This document shows, piece after piece, positions 52,554 to 59,283 of a stretch of 64,000 nt of DNA. Within the stretch, counting starts at the first letter, position 1. Each line of letters begins with the position of its first letter. Position numbers and translations under genes: made by a program. Source of the DNA: JAXLYX01 sp046351215 (GTDB lineage: Bacteria; Myxococcota_A; Polyangia; Polyangiales; Houyiibacteriaceae); assembly GCA_046351215.1 (NCBI GenBank), contig JAXLYX010000009.1, positions 124,001 to 188,000 of the forward strand, read 5' to 3'. The notes below the pieces were generated by a model. The model did not search any database. It was given only the letters and a program-made list of their open reading frames with translations, and was not told where the DNA came from.

Positions 52554-52846
52554 GGAGACCTCCCTCGTGGTCAGACTTCGTCCCCGTTCGCGCCCAGGGG
52601 TCGACGATCGCGGGACGACTCCGTGACGATTCCTCTCCGCTTCGTCACCTTCTCCCGACGTGGAGCCGAACCTCCTTCGAACGACGAGCGTGCGCGCGCA
52701 CGATCACGCTCGCGCCGGCACGACTCGCGTGCTCGGGCCGAACGGTCCGCTCCGAACCGTTTTCGGACTCGACACGCAGCGTTGCGACATCGGTCACCCG
52801 GAGCTTCCAAGTGGATTCGTGGGACGGGCAGCTCGGAGGCAGTCGG

Positions 52847-53674
52847 ATGAAGTCGCATGGATTCGAGACCGAGATCGAGGTGGCGGCCGCGATCGACGCG
52901 GGCCACCTGAGCCTCTCCCTGGAACCCGAGATCGTCCTCGCGACGCGTCGTTGCGAGTCCGTCCGCGTTCGCCCCTGGCTGACCCTTCCCGGCATCGGCC
53001 CGATCGATGCGCGGCTCTTCGCCTCCTCGATCGGGCGGCAGGGGAGGACTGCGGTCTTCGCGTACGCCCTGCTCGAGCGCAGCCTCGCCGAAGTGACACG
53101 CCTGGCGGTGCGCGGCGCCTTCGTACGGGCGGTCGTCGAGGTCGACCCGGAGCTCGTCGCGACCCGCGGCTTCGCGTGCGTGGTCAAGGACGAGCTCGCC
53201 GACACGGGCCTCCCTCCGAGTGCCATCACGCTCGAGATCGACGTGCCTTGGTCGGCCTCGACCACGCGGACCGTGGGAGAGAACCTCGAGGCCCTGGTGG
53301 GCTCCGGCATCGCGGCGAGGCTCCCACGCGTGAAGGACCTCGACTCCCTCTGCACGAGACTGGACGAGCTCCCGTTCACCGAGCTCTCCGTCCACCGCGG
53401 GCTGGTGAATCATCTCCTCGCGGACGCCCGCTCGGAGCGACGTGAGGTCCTCGCTCGCCTTCGCAGGTGCCGTCCGGATCTCCGAATCGTCGCCGAGGGA
53501 GGCTCCCACCTCGCGGAGGCCGAAGCGCTCTCGGCTTGCGGCTTCACGGTCGTTCGCGACGACGGCTTCGGGCCGGGGCTCGGAACGGCCGCGCTCGTGC
53601 GGCTCCTGCGACGCGAATCGTCCCCCGGGCGAAGGACGCGTGACGTCGGCTCGTCGGTCCGTGAGATCGCGTGA
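52847..53674 (+). CDS. Degenerate EAL-domain protein
   Basis: The 275-residue protein follows the length and pattern of a stand-alone EAL (c-di-GMP phosphodiesterase) domain: LSLSLEPEIVLATRRCESVR near the start, then a VRAVVEVDPELVATR strand, LPPSAITLEIDVPW, ELSVHRGLVNHLLAD and LRIVAEGGSHLAEAEALSAC. Key catalytic residues are lost: the EAL triplet reads ESV, the DDFGTG loop is replaced by LPRVKDLDSL, and the KID lysine reads SVH. It is probably a non-catalytic binder or scaffold. ATG 52847 has CGGAGG at 7 nt; ATG 52811 is the alternative. Confidence 0.65.
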   Translation: MKSHGFETEIEVAAAIDAGHLSLSLEPEIVLATRRCESVRVRPWLTLPGIGPIDARLFASSIGRQGRTAVFAYALLERSLAEVTRLAVRGAFVRAVVEVDPELVATRGFACVVKDELADTGLPPSAITLEIDVPWSASTTRTVGENLEALVGSGIAARLPRVKDLDSLCTRLDELPFTELSVHRGLVNHLLADARSERREVLARLRRCRPDLRIVAEGGSHLAEAEALSACGFTVVRDDGFGPGLGTAALVRLLRRESSPGRRTRDVGSSVREIA

Positions 53675-53883
53675 CGTCCCGGCAGCGGAACGCTGGCCCC
53701 GCCGCCGGCGAGGCGCCTCGGATGGCTCGACGAGTTCGAGGGACGGAGCCGCCACGCGCAGAGTGGAATCGGCACGGAGTCGGCACGTGCTGACCGGAAC
53801 GGGCCGAGGGCTCGATTCGGGCGGAGATCGTTCACCGACGACGAAACCCGAGCAGTGATTCGCACGGAATCTCATTTGAGTGC

Positions 53884-53912
53884 TTGACGACTTTCCGATC
53901 TGCGTTCATCTT
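53884..53912 (+). promoter_or_regulatory. Sigma70-like promoter of the first small transcription unit
   Basis: TTGACG (53884-53889), 17 bp, CATCTT (53907-53912). The surroundings are clearly AT-richer than the genome (ATTTGAGTGCTTGACGACTT). Transcription should start near 53920, just before ATG 53922. Confidence 0.5.
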
Positions 53913-53921
53913 GTGCGCTCC

Positions 53922-54008
53922 ATGAACGACCGCCTCCACATCCCGTCCGTCACGCTCGCCGCCGGTCATCGCCGGCCCGGGCAGCACGAGTCTCCGCCGA
54001 GGTGGTGA
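53922..54008 (+). CDS. Possible 28-residue leaderless peptide
   Basis: ATG 53922 opens a 28-codon frame (MNDRLHIPSVTLAAGHRRPG, then QHESPPRW) ending at TGA 54008, only 27 bp before a strong terminator. The ATG lies 9 nt from the -10 element, the same geometry as other likely leaderless genes here. It may be a small protein, a leader peptide, or chance inside a small RNA. There is no sequence family to support it. Confidence 0.25.
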   Translation: MNDRLHIPSVTLAAGHRRPGQHESPPRW

Positions 54009-54013
54009 GAATC

Positions 54014-54071
54014 GACTGGTTTTCCAGTCTTTCCGAGCCGCCCGCGGAGTCCGCCGGCGGCTCTTTCGTTT
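54014..54071 (+). terminator. Tandem hairpins ending in a strong intrinsic terminator
   Basis: GACTGG-TTTT-CCAGTC (54014-54029) is a perfect stem-loop followed by TTT. It is followed by GAGCCGCC (54035-54042) pairing with GGCGGCTC (54056-54063), with an inner GCGG/CCGC pair, and then TTTCGTTT (54064-54071). It closes a transcript of about 150 nt from the promoter at 53884. Confidence 0.75.
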
Positions 54072-54235
54072 CCGTCCGCTCGCATCGTCCCGCGAGCCGG
54101 AGGGGGGCCGAGCCGTTGACTCGGTCCCATCTTCAATCGCGATTCCCGACCGACTTCATCGCCGGTTCGGAGACGTTCCATCGGACCTTCCGACGAGGTT
54201 CCGCGTAGCACCCCTCCGTCCGGAGAACGACGGGG

Positions 54236-54275
54236 AAGGCCGCTCGCGGAGGCTCGCGGGCGGCCTTCGTCGTTC
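54236..54275 (+). terminator. Second intrinsic terminator
   Basis: AAGGCCGC (54236-54243) pairs with GCGGCCTT (54260-54267), continued by a T-G wobble and CGCG/CGCG around a 6-nt loop. TCGTCGTT follows. A TTGACT box at 54116 lies about 120 bp upstream, but its -10 (GCGATT at 17 bp) is poor. The segment between would be a second small RNA. Confidence 0.65.
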
Positions 54276-54373
54276 TCTGACAATCCCCATCGGTTCCGTT
54301 TCGACATTCCCCGGCCGCCTCTCGGCGGTCCGGGATTCCAGCGTCGTCGCCGTCCGTGGACGGCGGCGCATCC

Positions 54374-54447
54374 GGTGATCGTCGCGTAGTGGATTGCGCG
54401 CCCGGCCGTGGCCCGGGAGGAGGTGGGTTCGAATCCCCCCGATCGCC
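54374..54447 (+). tRNA. tRNA-His(GTG)-like gene with aberrant features
   Basis: A full cloverleaf can be drawn. The 7-bp acceptor stem is 54375-54381 with 54440-54446 (one T-G wobble), plus an extra 5' G (54374) facing C54447, the G-1:C73 pair unique to tRNA-His. The D stem is GCGT/GCGC with loop AGTGGATT. The anticodon stem is CCCGG/CCGGG with loop CCGTGGC (anticodon GTG, 54408-54410). The variable loop is 5 nt, and the T arm is GTGGG-TTCGAAT-CCCCC. Oddities are C instead of U at position 33, a T-C mismatch in the T stem, T instead of A at position 21, and no encoded CCA. It may be a tRNA-like RNA or pseudo-tRNA rather than the working tRNA-His. Confidence 0.6.
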
Positions 54448-54553
54448 CCGTCGAGGTCTCCGGCCCCCTCCGAGGGAAAGCGGTCCGTCGTCGCGCGCTT
54501 CGAGCTCGTCCCGAGTCCTCGTCGCGCGTCCTTCGCCGGATCCCGCGCCGGCC

Positions 54554-54636
54554 CTTCGTACGACCTGCCGGTCGGGAGTTCGAATCTCCCCGCGCTCCGC
54601 GCGTAGCTCAACGGTAGAGCAGCAGCTCGAACGTAG
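54554..54636 (+). ncRNA. Bacterial Y RNA (YrlA-like), circularly permuted tRNA mimic
   Basis: Elements appear in permuted tRNA order. First is a 3' anticodon-stem half (54564-54568) and a 5-nt variable loop CGGTC. The T arm is GGGAG-TTCGAAT-CTCCC (54574-54590). A short acceptor hairpin CGCGC-TCC-GCGCG (54591-54603) is next, then TA (positions 8-9) and the D arm GCTC-AACGGTA-GAGC (54606-54620). A at position 26 and the 5' anticodon-stem half GCAGC follow. The two ends, 54554-54568 and 54622-54636, pair at 12 of 15 positions, extending the anticodon stem into a longer helix. Known bacterial Y RNAs have this tRNA-mimic module joined to a helix bound by Ro60. The transcript limits are not defined. 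No Ro60 gene is in the window. Confidence 0.7.
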
Positions 54637-55022
54637 AAGATACGTTCCCCATCCGCCCGTGATGTCGGGGCATCCGTCCGACGAAGCCGTCGCCTCCGGG
54701 CGCCCCGCTTCGTCGCGGGGGAGGGATCCGCCGGTCCGCCGCGCGGGCTCGCTTCCATCCGGACCAGCTCCGCGCTCCGTGCGCCGAGACCGTCCGGACG
54801 GGCGTGCCCGGGTCGCGTGCCGTCCGCATCCGCCCCCGTCGTGCACGTCGTGGCACGCCGCGCGCTCGCTCCGGGTGGAGCGAGACCCCGTGCGTCCCTT
54901 CGCGCTCCGCATGCCCCGACATCCCGGGTTCCTTCTCCGACGCCACTCCGTGGCGTCCAGGCAACGCGACCTCGGGTCGTCCGCCGCCGGCGGCTCCGGC
55001 GATTCCAGAAGGGAGGACTCCC

Positions 55023-56132
55023 ATGTTCGTGAAGATCGACGTCGGGCTCGACGAACGAGCCGTGGTGTACAGGCATGGCCTCCCGATCCGCGCAGTTGGA
55101 CCGGGAAGGACCTGGGTTCGGGGCTTCGGCCTCGCAGTTACGAGGATGAGCACGAAGCACCTCTGCTTCGACGTGCTCCCGGAGGTGCGGGCGGTGCTCC
55201 CCGCGTCCTGGTACCGCGAGGTGACGCTCGCGGAGGATCAGCGCGGCGTGCTCTACCGCAACGGACGTCCGGCGATGTACCTGCGTCCGGGCACGTGGTT
55301 CCACTGGACGCTCGACCCCTCGGTCGAGCTCCGCGTGTACTCCACCGACGCCCCGATGCCCACGCTGACGGACGAGCTCCTCCAGGTCGTCCCGTCGAAC
55401 GAGGTCGCCCTCTTCGACGTGCCCGCGCACGCGAAGGGCCTCTTCTTCGTCGGCGAGGCGCTCGTGGAGGTGCTGCCGCCCGGTCGGTACGCGCACTGGA
55501 AACGCGTGCACGCCCCGGTCGCCGTGAAGCTCGTCGACGTGCGTCGACAGCTCGTCACGCTTGCGCCCCAGGAGCTCATGACCAAGGACAAGGTCACGCT
55601 CCGGCTCTCGCTCACCGCGGAATTCACGATCGAAGACGTCGTGAAGGCCACGATCGGCATCGCCGACGCGAAGGATGCCCTCTACGTCCTCGTGCAGCTC
55701 GCTGCGCGGGACTACGTGGGCTCCGTCACGCTCGACGAGCTGCTCGAGGCGAGGGAGGCGATGACGGCCTTCCTCGCGGCGCAGGTGGTCCCGAAGGCGG
55801 GGGCGCTCGGCCTGCGCGTCGAGCGCGTCGGAGTGAAGGACGTCGTGCTCCCCGGCGAGATGAAGACGCTCCTCAACCGCGTGATCGAGGCCGAGAAGGA
55901 GGCCGCCGCCAACGTCATCCTCCGCCGGGAGGAGGCGGCGGCCACCCGTCTGCGGGCGAGCAGCGCCCGGATGATGGCGGAGCAGCCGGTGCTTCTCCGC
56001 CTGACGGAGCTCGAGATGCTGAAGGACGTCGCGAAGTCCGTCGGCGATCTGCGGATCGTCGTCGGCTCCGAGGGCCTCGAGCGCCTCGTCGGCGCGAGGT
56101 CCGTCGAGGCCGGCGTCGAAGGCGTGGGTTGA
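55023..56132 (+). CDS. Slipin (SPFH/band 7 family) lacking a membrane segment
   Basis: The 369-residue protein has an SPFH core: an N-terminal beta region with repeated ERAVVYRHGLP / QRGVLYRNGRP hairpins, then VKLVDVRRQLVTLAPQELMT and KDKVTLRLSLTAEFTIEDV. An alanine/glutamate coiled coil follows (AEKEAAANVILRREEAAATR) and RLTELEMLKDVAKSVGDLRI, all typical of slipins. Ordinary slipins begin with a membrane hairpin; this one does not. A GGGAGGA ribosome site precedes ATG 55023. Slipins occur in RNA-repair operons with RtcB, Ro60 and Y RNAs, which fits the Y RNA-like element about 390 bp upstream. A direct role in RNA repair is inference. Confidence 0.85.
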   Translation: MFVKIDVGLDERAVVYRHGLPIRAVGPGRTWVRGFGLAVTRMSTKHLCFDVLPEVRAVLPASWYREVTLAEDQRGVLYRNGRPAMYLRPGTWFHWTLDPSVELRVYSTDAPMPTLTDELLQVVPSNEVALFDVPAHAKGLFFVGEALVEVLPPGRYAHWKRVHAPVAVKLVDVRRQLVTLAPQELMTKDKVTLRLSLTAEFTIEDVVKATIGIADAKDALYVLVQLAARDYVGSVTLDELLEAREAMTAFLAAQVVPKAGALGLRVERVGVKDVVLPGEMKTLLNRVIEAEKEAAANVILRREEAAATRLRASSARMMAEQPVLLRLTELEMLKDVAKSVGDLRIVVGSEGLERLVGARSVEAGVEGVG

Positions 56133-56136
56133 ATCC

Positions 56137-56188
56137 GCCCGGATCCGGCGAGCCCGTCGTGGCCAGCCGGGGCCGGGCGCTTTCGTTT
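56137..56188 (+). terminator. Terminator of the slipin gene
   Basis: GCCCGG (56137-56142) pairs with CCGGGC (56173-56178), with an inner CGGC/GCCG, and TTTCGTTT follows at 56181-56188. The T tract and next bases match the terminator at 54035-54071. Confidence 0.55.
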
Positions 56189-56196
56189 CCGTCGGG

Positions 56197-56709
56197 CTAG
56201 GCGGCGTGGGTCGCACGCGTGGCGACCATCGTGGACGCCCGGTCGAACGTGGCTCGATCGGCGCAGCGGAGCACGACGCGGAGCTCGTTCTCGTCGTGGA
56301 GGTCGATCCGGAGGGCGCCCTCGTCGCGCACCACGCGACGGACCTCGTCCCAGTGGACGCCCCACGTGTCCTCGAGGTACGCGGAGTGGGCCTTGGCGAG
56401 CTTGGCCGACGCTCCGTCCCGCGTGAGCGAATAGCTCATCTCCGTGTTCTTCCCGAGGATCGCGATCGCCACGAGCCCGCTCGTCGGGATGCCGAGCAGG
56501 AGCAGGCCCGCGGCCACCTTCGCGAGACCGAGCAGGAACCCGGCATCGATCGGCCTCCCGCGCGCCGCGATCGACGCGACGAGGACGAGCGCGAGGAGAC
56601 CGGCCACGACGAAGACCTTCACGAGGCGACGGAACAGCGGCTCGTTCGTCGTGGCGTGGACGTGCTCCCACGCGAGCTCGGCCGCTTCATCGTCGCTTCG
56701 TTCCACCAT
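56197..56709 (-). CDS. Two-helix membrane protein, unknown
   Basis: The 170-residue protein has a short acidic N-terminus, two hydrophobic helices (VKVFVVAGLLALVLVASIAA and VAAGLLLLGIPTSGLVAIAI) and a soluble beta-rich C-terminal domain (MSYSLTRDGASAKLAKAHSA, WDEVRRVVRDEGALRIDL) that resembles YcxB/PH-like modules. It is distantly similar in layout to the 6252-6668 product. It is followed 6 bp upstream by another minus-strand gene, so the two are probably co-transcribed. Confidence 0.65.
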   Translation of the reverse strand: MVERSDDEAAELAWEHVHATTNEPLFRRLVKVFVVAGLLALVLVASIAARGRPIDAGFLLGLAKVAAGLLLLGIPTSGLVAIAILGKNTEMSYSLTRDGASAKLAKAHSAYLEDTWGVHWDEVRRVVRDEGALRIDLHDENELRVVLRCADRATFDRASTMVATRATHAA

Positions 56710-56715
56710 CGCTCG

Positions 56716-57294
56716 TCACTCCCGCGGACCGGGAGATAGCTCGTCCTCGAGGTGATAGCCCGCCCGCTCTTCACCGATGTCGCCTCGGTACGGCGCCGTC
56801 GGCCCTTCGAGCGCGAAGGGCAGGGGGACCCGCCGCTGGGCGTCGTTGAAGCCCCAGGTGCCGATTCCGAGGTAGAGCCCGGGCGCGAGGCGCCGCACCT
56901 CGTCGACCATGTGGATGTCGCCGCAGAACGAGCGGTAGGCGCGATAGACGAGCTGGTAGGCGGGCTTCCCGTCGAAGCGCGAGCGCGCGATCACGGTGCG
57001 CATCGGGTATCGCTGCACCGTCCGGCCGAGGTGGGAGAAGGAGTTGTATCCACGCCCGGACACGGCATCGACGGGCCGGAAGCACTTCGCGAGCCAGACG
57101 CCGGGATAGAAGGGATTGCGTACCGCGAACGTGCCCTGGAGCGCCGCGACGAGGCTCGGCTGCGAGAGCAGGGTCGCCGCATACTCCCCGTTCATCTCGT
57201 CGATCGTCGGGGCCTCGAGCGTCGAGAACAACCCGACGAGCGCCTCGTTGGAGAGACCCTCGAGCTCCTTCTGGTTTCGCACGGCAGCGCTCAT
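56716..57294 (-). CDS. Conserved-looking cytoplasmic protein, unknown
   Basis: The 192-residue protein (ATG 57294) has no signal or membrane segment. It contains YPGVWLAKCFRPVDAVSGRG and YQLVYRAYRSFCGDIHMVDE, reminiscent of GXWXG/DUF4334-type proteins, and ends with the acidic GEERAGYHLEDELSPGPRE. The resemblance is weak. An in-frame ATG at 57357 would add an arginine-rich extension and is less likely. It is the first gene of a pair with 56197-56709. Confidence 0.55.
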   Translation of the reverse strand: MSAAVRNQKELEGLSNEALVGLFSTLEAPTIDEMNGEYAATLLSQPSLVAALQGTFAVRNPFYPGVWLAKCFRPVDAVSGRGYNSFSHLGRTVQRYPMRTVIARSRFDGKPAYQLVYRAYRSFCGDIHMVDEVRRLAPGLYLGIGTWGFNDAQRRVPLPFALEGPTAPYRGDIGEERAGYHLEDELSPGPRE

Positions 57295-57431
57295 CGGCGA
57301 CGGCTCCTCGCGACGGACATACGCACCGAGCGCCACCGCGCGTAGCGTCGAGGCCACGCGCCCTGGGCCGTGGTAGGAGAGGGCGACGCCCGCCCCGACG
57401 CCCCGGGGCCTGCGCTCTCCCGCGAGGGAAC

Positions 57432-57842
57432 ATGCTGAAGAAGTTCGTCTATTGGACCGGCGCCTCCGACTTCCTGGTCGGGGCCCTGACCTGGCTCGGC
57501 GCGGTCGGCGTGGCCATGGCCGAGACCCCCGTGAAGGGGCAGTTCGTCCCCCTGATCACGCTCGGCACCTTCCTCCTGATGGCCGCGGCCTGCTTGATGT
57601 GGGCCTCCCACGACCTCGGCGTCCGGGCTCCCGTCGTGTTCTGGCAGGGCCTCGTGCGGCTCTCGGCCGTGTGCGCCGTCCTCTACGCCGTGCCGCACCG
57701 CCTGTCCGAGGTCTGGGAGTACGCGCTGCTCGGGATCGACGGCCCGATCGGCCTGACCTACGTGATCGGCTCGATGCGGGTCACGGGGAAGTCCTTCTTC
57801 GCCCTGCTCCGATGCGAGACGGGGGCCCCGGCTCCCGGCTGA
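57432..57842 (+). CDS. Four-helix small membrane protein, unknown
   Basis: The 136-residue protein has four evenly spaced hydrophobic segments (YWTGASDFLVGALTWLGAVG, FVPLITLGTFLLMAAACLMW, APVVFWQGLVRLSAVCAVLY, EYALLGIDGPIGLTYVIGSM). A GCGAGGG site precedes the ATG. I recognise no family. Confidence 0.65.
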   Translation: MLKKFVYWTGASDFLVGALTWLGAVGVAMAETPVKGQFVPLITLGTFLLMAAACLMWASHDLGVRAPVVFWQGLVRLSAVCAVLYAVPHRLSEVWEYALLGIDGPIGLTYVIGSMRVTGKSFFALLRCETGAPAPG

Positions 57843-57905
57843 GCCCGGCGGGGAGGGCGCCTTTGCCCCCTCCCACCGGCCCGGATTTCGGCTAGAACCC
57901 GCGCC

Positions 57906-58607
57906 ATGGGCGCACAGTGGAAGCAGAAGGGCCGTGAGCAGAGCGCGGACGCCAAGGGGCGACTGTTCACGAAGCTGGCCAAGGAGATCATGATCGCCGC
58001 GAAGTCGGGGGCCGATCCGAACGGCAATCCCCGGCTGCGGCTCGCGATCGACGCGGCGCGGAAGGCGTCGATGACGCGCGACACGCTCGAGCGCGCCATC
58101 AAGAAGGGCTCGGGACAGCTCGACGAGCAGGTCAACTACGAGCTCGTGACCTACGAGGGGTTCGCGCCTCATCAGGTGCCCGTGATCGTCGAGTGCCTGA
58201 CCGAGAACAAGAACCGCACCGCGACCAACATCCGCGTGCTCTTCCGCAAGGGCCAGCTCGGCTCGAGCGGCTCGGTCTCGTGGGACTTCCTCCGCCGCGG
58301 CGCGGTCGAGGCGGCTCCGCCCTCGCCGGGGGCCGACCCCGAGGAGGCCGCGATCGAGGCCGGGGCGCAGGACGTGGAGCCCGCCGACGAGGGCTCGACG
58401 CGCTTCCTCACGGAGCCGACCGACGTCGACGCCGTGAGCAAGGCGCTCGGCGGGCTCGGCTGGAAGGTCGAGTCCGCGAACCTCGTCTGGATCGCGAAGA
58501 ACCCCGTCGCGCTCGACGCCGCGGCGCGAGCGGAGGTCGAGGCCTTCCTCGCCGCGATCGACGAGGACGACGACGTGCAGAACATCTACGTCGGCCTCGC
58601 GGGCTGA
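57906..58607 (+). CDS. YebC/PmpR family translational regulator
   Basis: The 233-residue protein has all three YebC regions: KGRLFTKLAKEIMIAAKSGA, NPRLRLAIDAARKASMTRDT, ERAIKKGS, then YEGFAPHQVPVIVECLTENK-NRT and LGSSGSVSWDF. YebC-family proteins were long annotated as transcription regulators and more recently linked to translation of difficult (e.g. proline-rich) sequences. The MGAQWKQK start differs from the usual MAGHSKW of YebC and resembles the YeeN branch. TAGAAC lies 7 nt before the ATG; no Shine-Dalgarno is visible. Confidence 0.92.
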   Translation: MGAQWKQKGREQSADAKGRLFTKLAKEIMIAAKSGADPNGNPRLRLAIDAARKASMTRDTLERAIKKGSGQLDEQVNYELVTYEGFAPHQVPVIVECLTENKNRTATNIRVLFRKGQLGSSGSVSWDFLRRGAVEAAPPSPGADPEEAAIEAGAQDVEPADEGSTRFLTEPTDVDAVSKALGGLGWKVESANLVWIAKNPVALDAAARAEVEAFLAAIDEDDDVQNIYVGLAG

Positions 58608-58633
58608 AGGCGACGGACGCTCCGTCGTGACGA

Positions 58634-58661
58634 AGAGGGAGGTGCCCTGGCGCCTCCCTCT
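58634..58661 (+). terminator. Terminator of the YebC gene
   Basis: AGAGGGAGG (58634-58642) pairs with CCTCCCTCT (58653-58661), and the inner TGC/GCG bases can extend the stem. CCTCGTCCTT follows. It begins 26 bp after the stop. Confidence 0.6.
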
Positions 58662-58706
58662 CCTCGTCCTTACCGGAAGTCGATCGGCCCTTCGCGACGA
58701 GAAACG

Positions 58707-58735
58707 TTGCGTCGACCCGCCGTGGTATCTACCGT
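58707..58735 (+). promoter_or_regulatory. Sigma70-like promoter of the nitroreductase-type gene
   Basis: TTGCGT (58707-58712), 17 bp, TACCGT (58730-58735). Transcription should start near 58742, leaving a leader of about 40 nt with a GAGGAG ribosome site before ATG 58783. It may also drive the S-adenosylmethionine synthetase 18 bp downstream. Confidence 0.5.
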
Positions 58736-58782
58736 TCGGTACAAGCCGATCGCTGGGGGGACGATCGAACTCCGAGGAGTCG

Positions 58783-59265
58783 ATGAATCCGTACCAGAAG
58801 CTGATGGAGAAGATCGTGGCGACGCGCCTCGGCGCCCACGTCGCCCTCCGCATCGCCACTCCCATCGATCGCCACCTCCTGCGCTTCAGCGGAGGTCGCA
58901 TCTCGAGCGGCCTCGGCACCGACTTCGGGAAGAACCTCTGTCTCCTGACCTGCCGCGGCGCGAAGACGGGCAAGCTCCGCTCGGTGCCGCTCCTGCACAC
59001 GAGGCTCGGCGACGACGTGGTCCTCGTCGCCTCGAAGGGCGCCTCCGAGGTGCTCCCGGCCTGGTACCACAACCTCAAGAAGAACCCGGACTGCGAGATC
59101 GAGATCCGCGGGCAGTGTACGAAGCGGCGGGCCCGCGAGGCCCTCGGCGCCGAGCGCGATCGGCTCTTCGACAAGGCCGTGAGCACGTACGCGGGCTACG
59201 CGGTGCACCAGGACCGCATCCACCGACCCATCCCCGTGATGGTGCTGGAGCGCGTGAACGGATAG
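58783..59265 (+). CDS. Deazaflavin (F420)-dependent nitroreductase family protein
   Basis: The 160-residue protein matches the DDN/F420H2-dependent quinone reductase pattern: LLTCRGAKTGKLRSVPLLHT, VLVASKGASEVLPAWYHNLK and KNPDCEIEIRG. Members reduce quinones or nitro compounds with F420H2, while some bind other cofactors or heme. Whether this organism makes F420 cannot be seen here. It has its own promoter and is followed closely by the S-adenosylmethionine synthetase gene. Confidence 0.8.
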   Translation: MNPYQKLMEKIVATRLGAHVALRIATPIDRHLLRFSGGRISSGLGTDFGKNLCLLTCRGAKTGKLRSVPLLHTRLGDDVVLVASKGASEVLPAWYHNLKKNPDCEIEIRGQCTKRRAREALGAERDRLFDKAVSTYAGYAVHQDRIHRPIPVMVLERVNG

Positions 59266-59283
59266 GATCCGGGCTCGCTCGCC

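Larger units (their letters stand above)
53675..55022 (+). other. 1.35-kb noncoding region rich in RNA structures
   Basis: No frame here has protein-like composition over a useful length. The region holds promoter-like boxes (53884, 54116, 54277), two intrinsic terminators (54035-54071, 54236-54267), a tRNA-His-like cloverleaf (54374-54447), a Y RNA-like permuted tRNA fold (54554-54636) and about 380 bp before the slipin in which I see nothing defined beyond a GGGAGGA ribosome site. Long open frames crossing it translate tRNA sequence. Confidence 0.7.

Noticed and set aside
53770..53785. Possible sigma54 promoter, CGGCACG-GAGT-CGGCA
   Set aside because: GG-N10-GC fits, but this pattern is common by chance at this GC content, and two terminators separate it from the tRNA-like elements and the slipin. 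A RtcR-like binding-site search would be needed.
54356..56200. Open frames across the noncoding region and slipin gene, with peptides such as GGIRTHLLPG and GRFELPTGRS
   Set aside because: These are translations of tRNA T-arm sequence, a known false-gene pattern.
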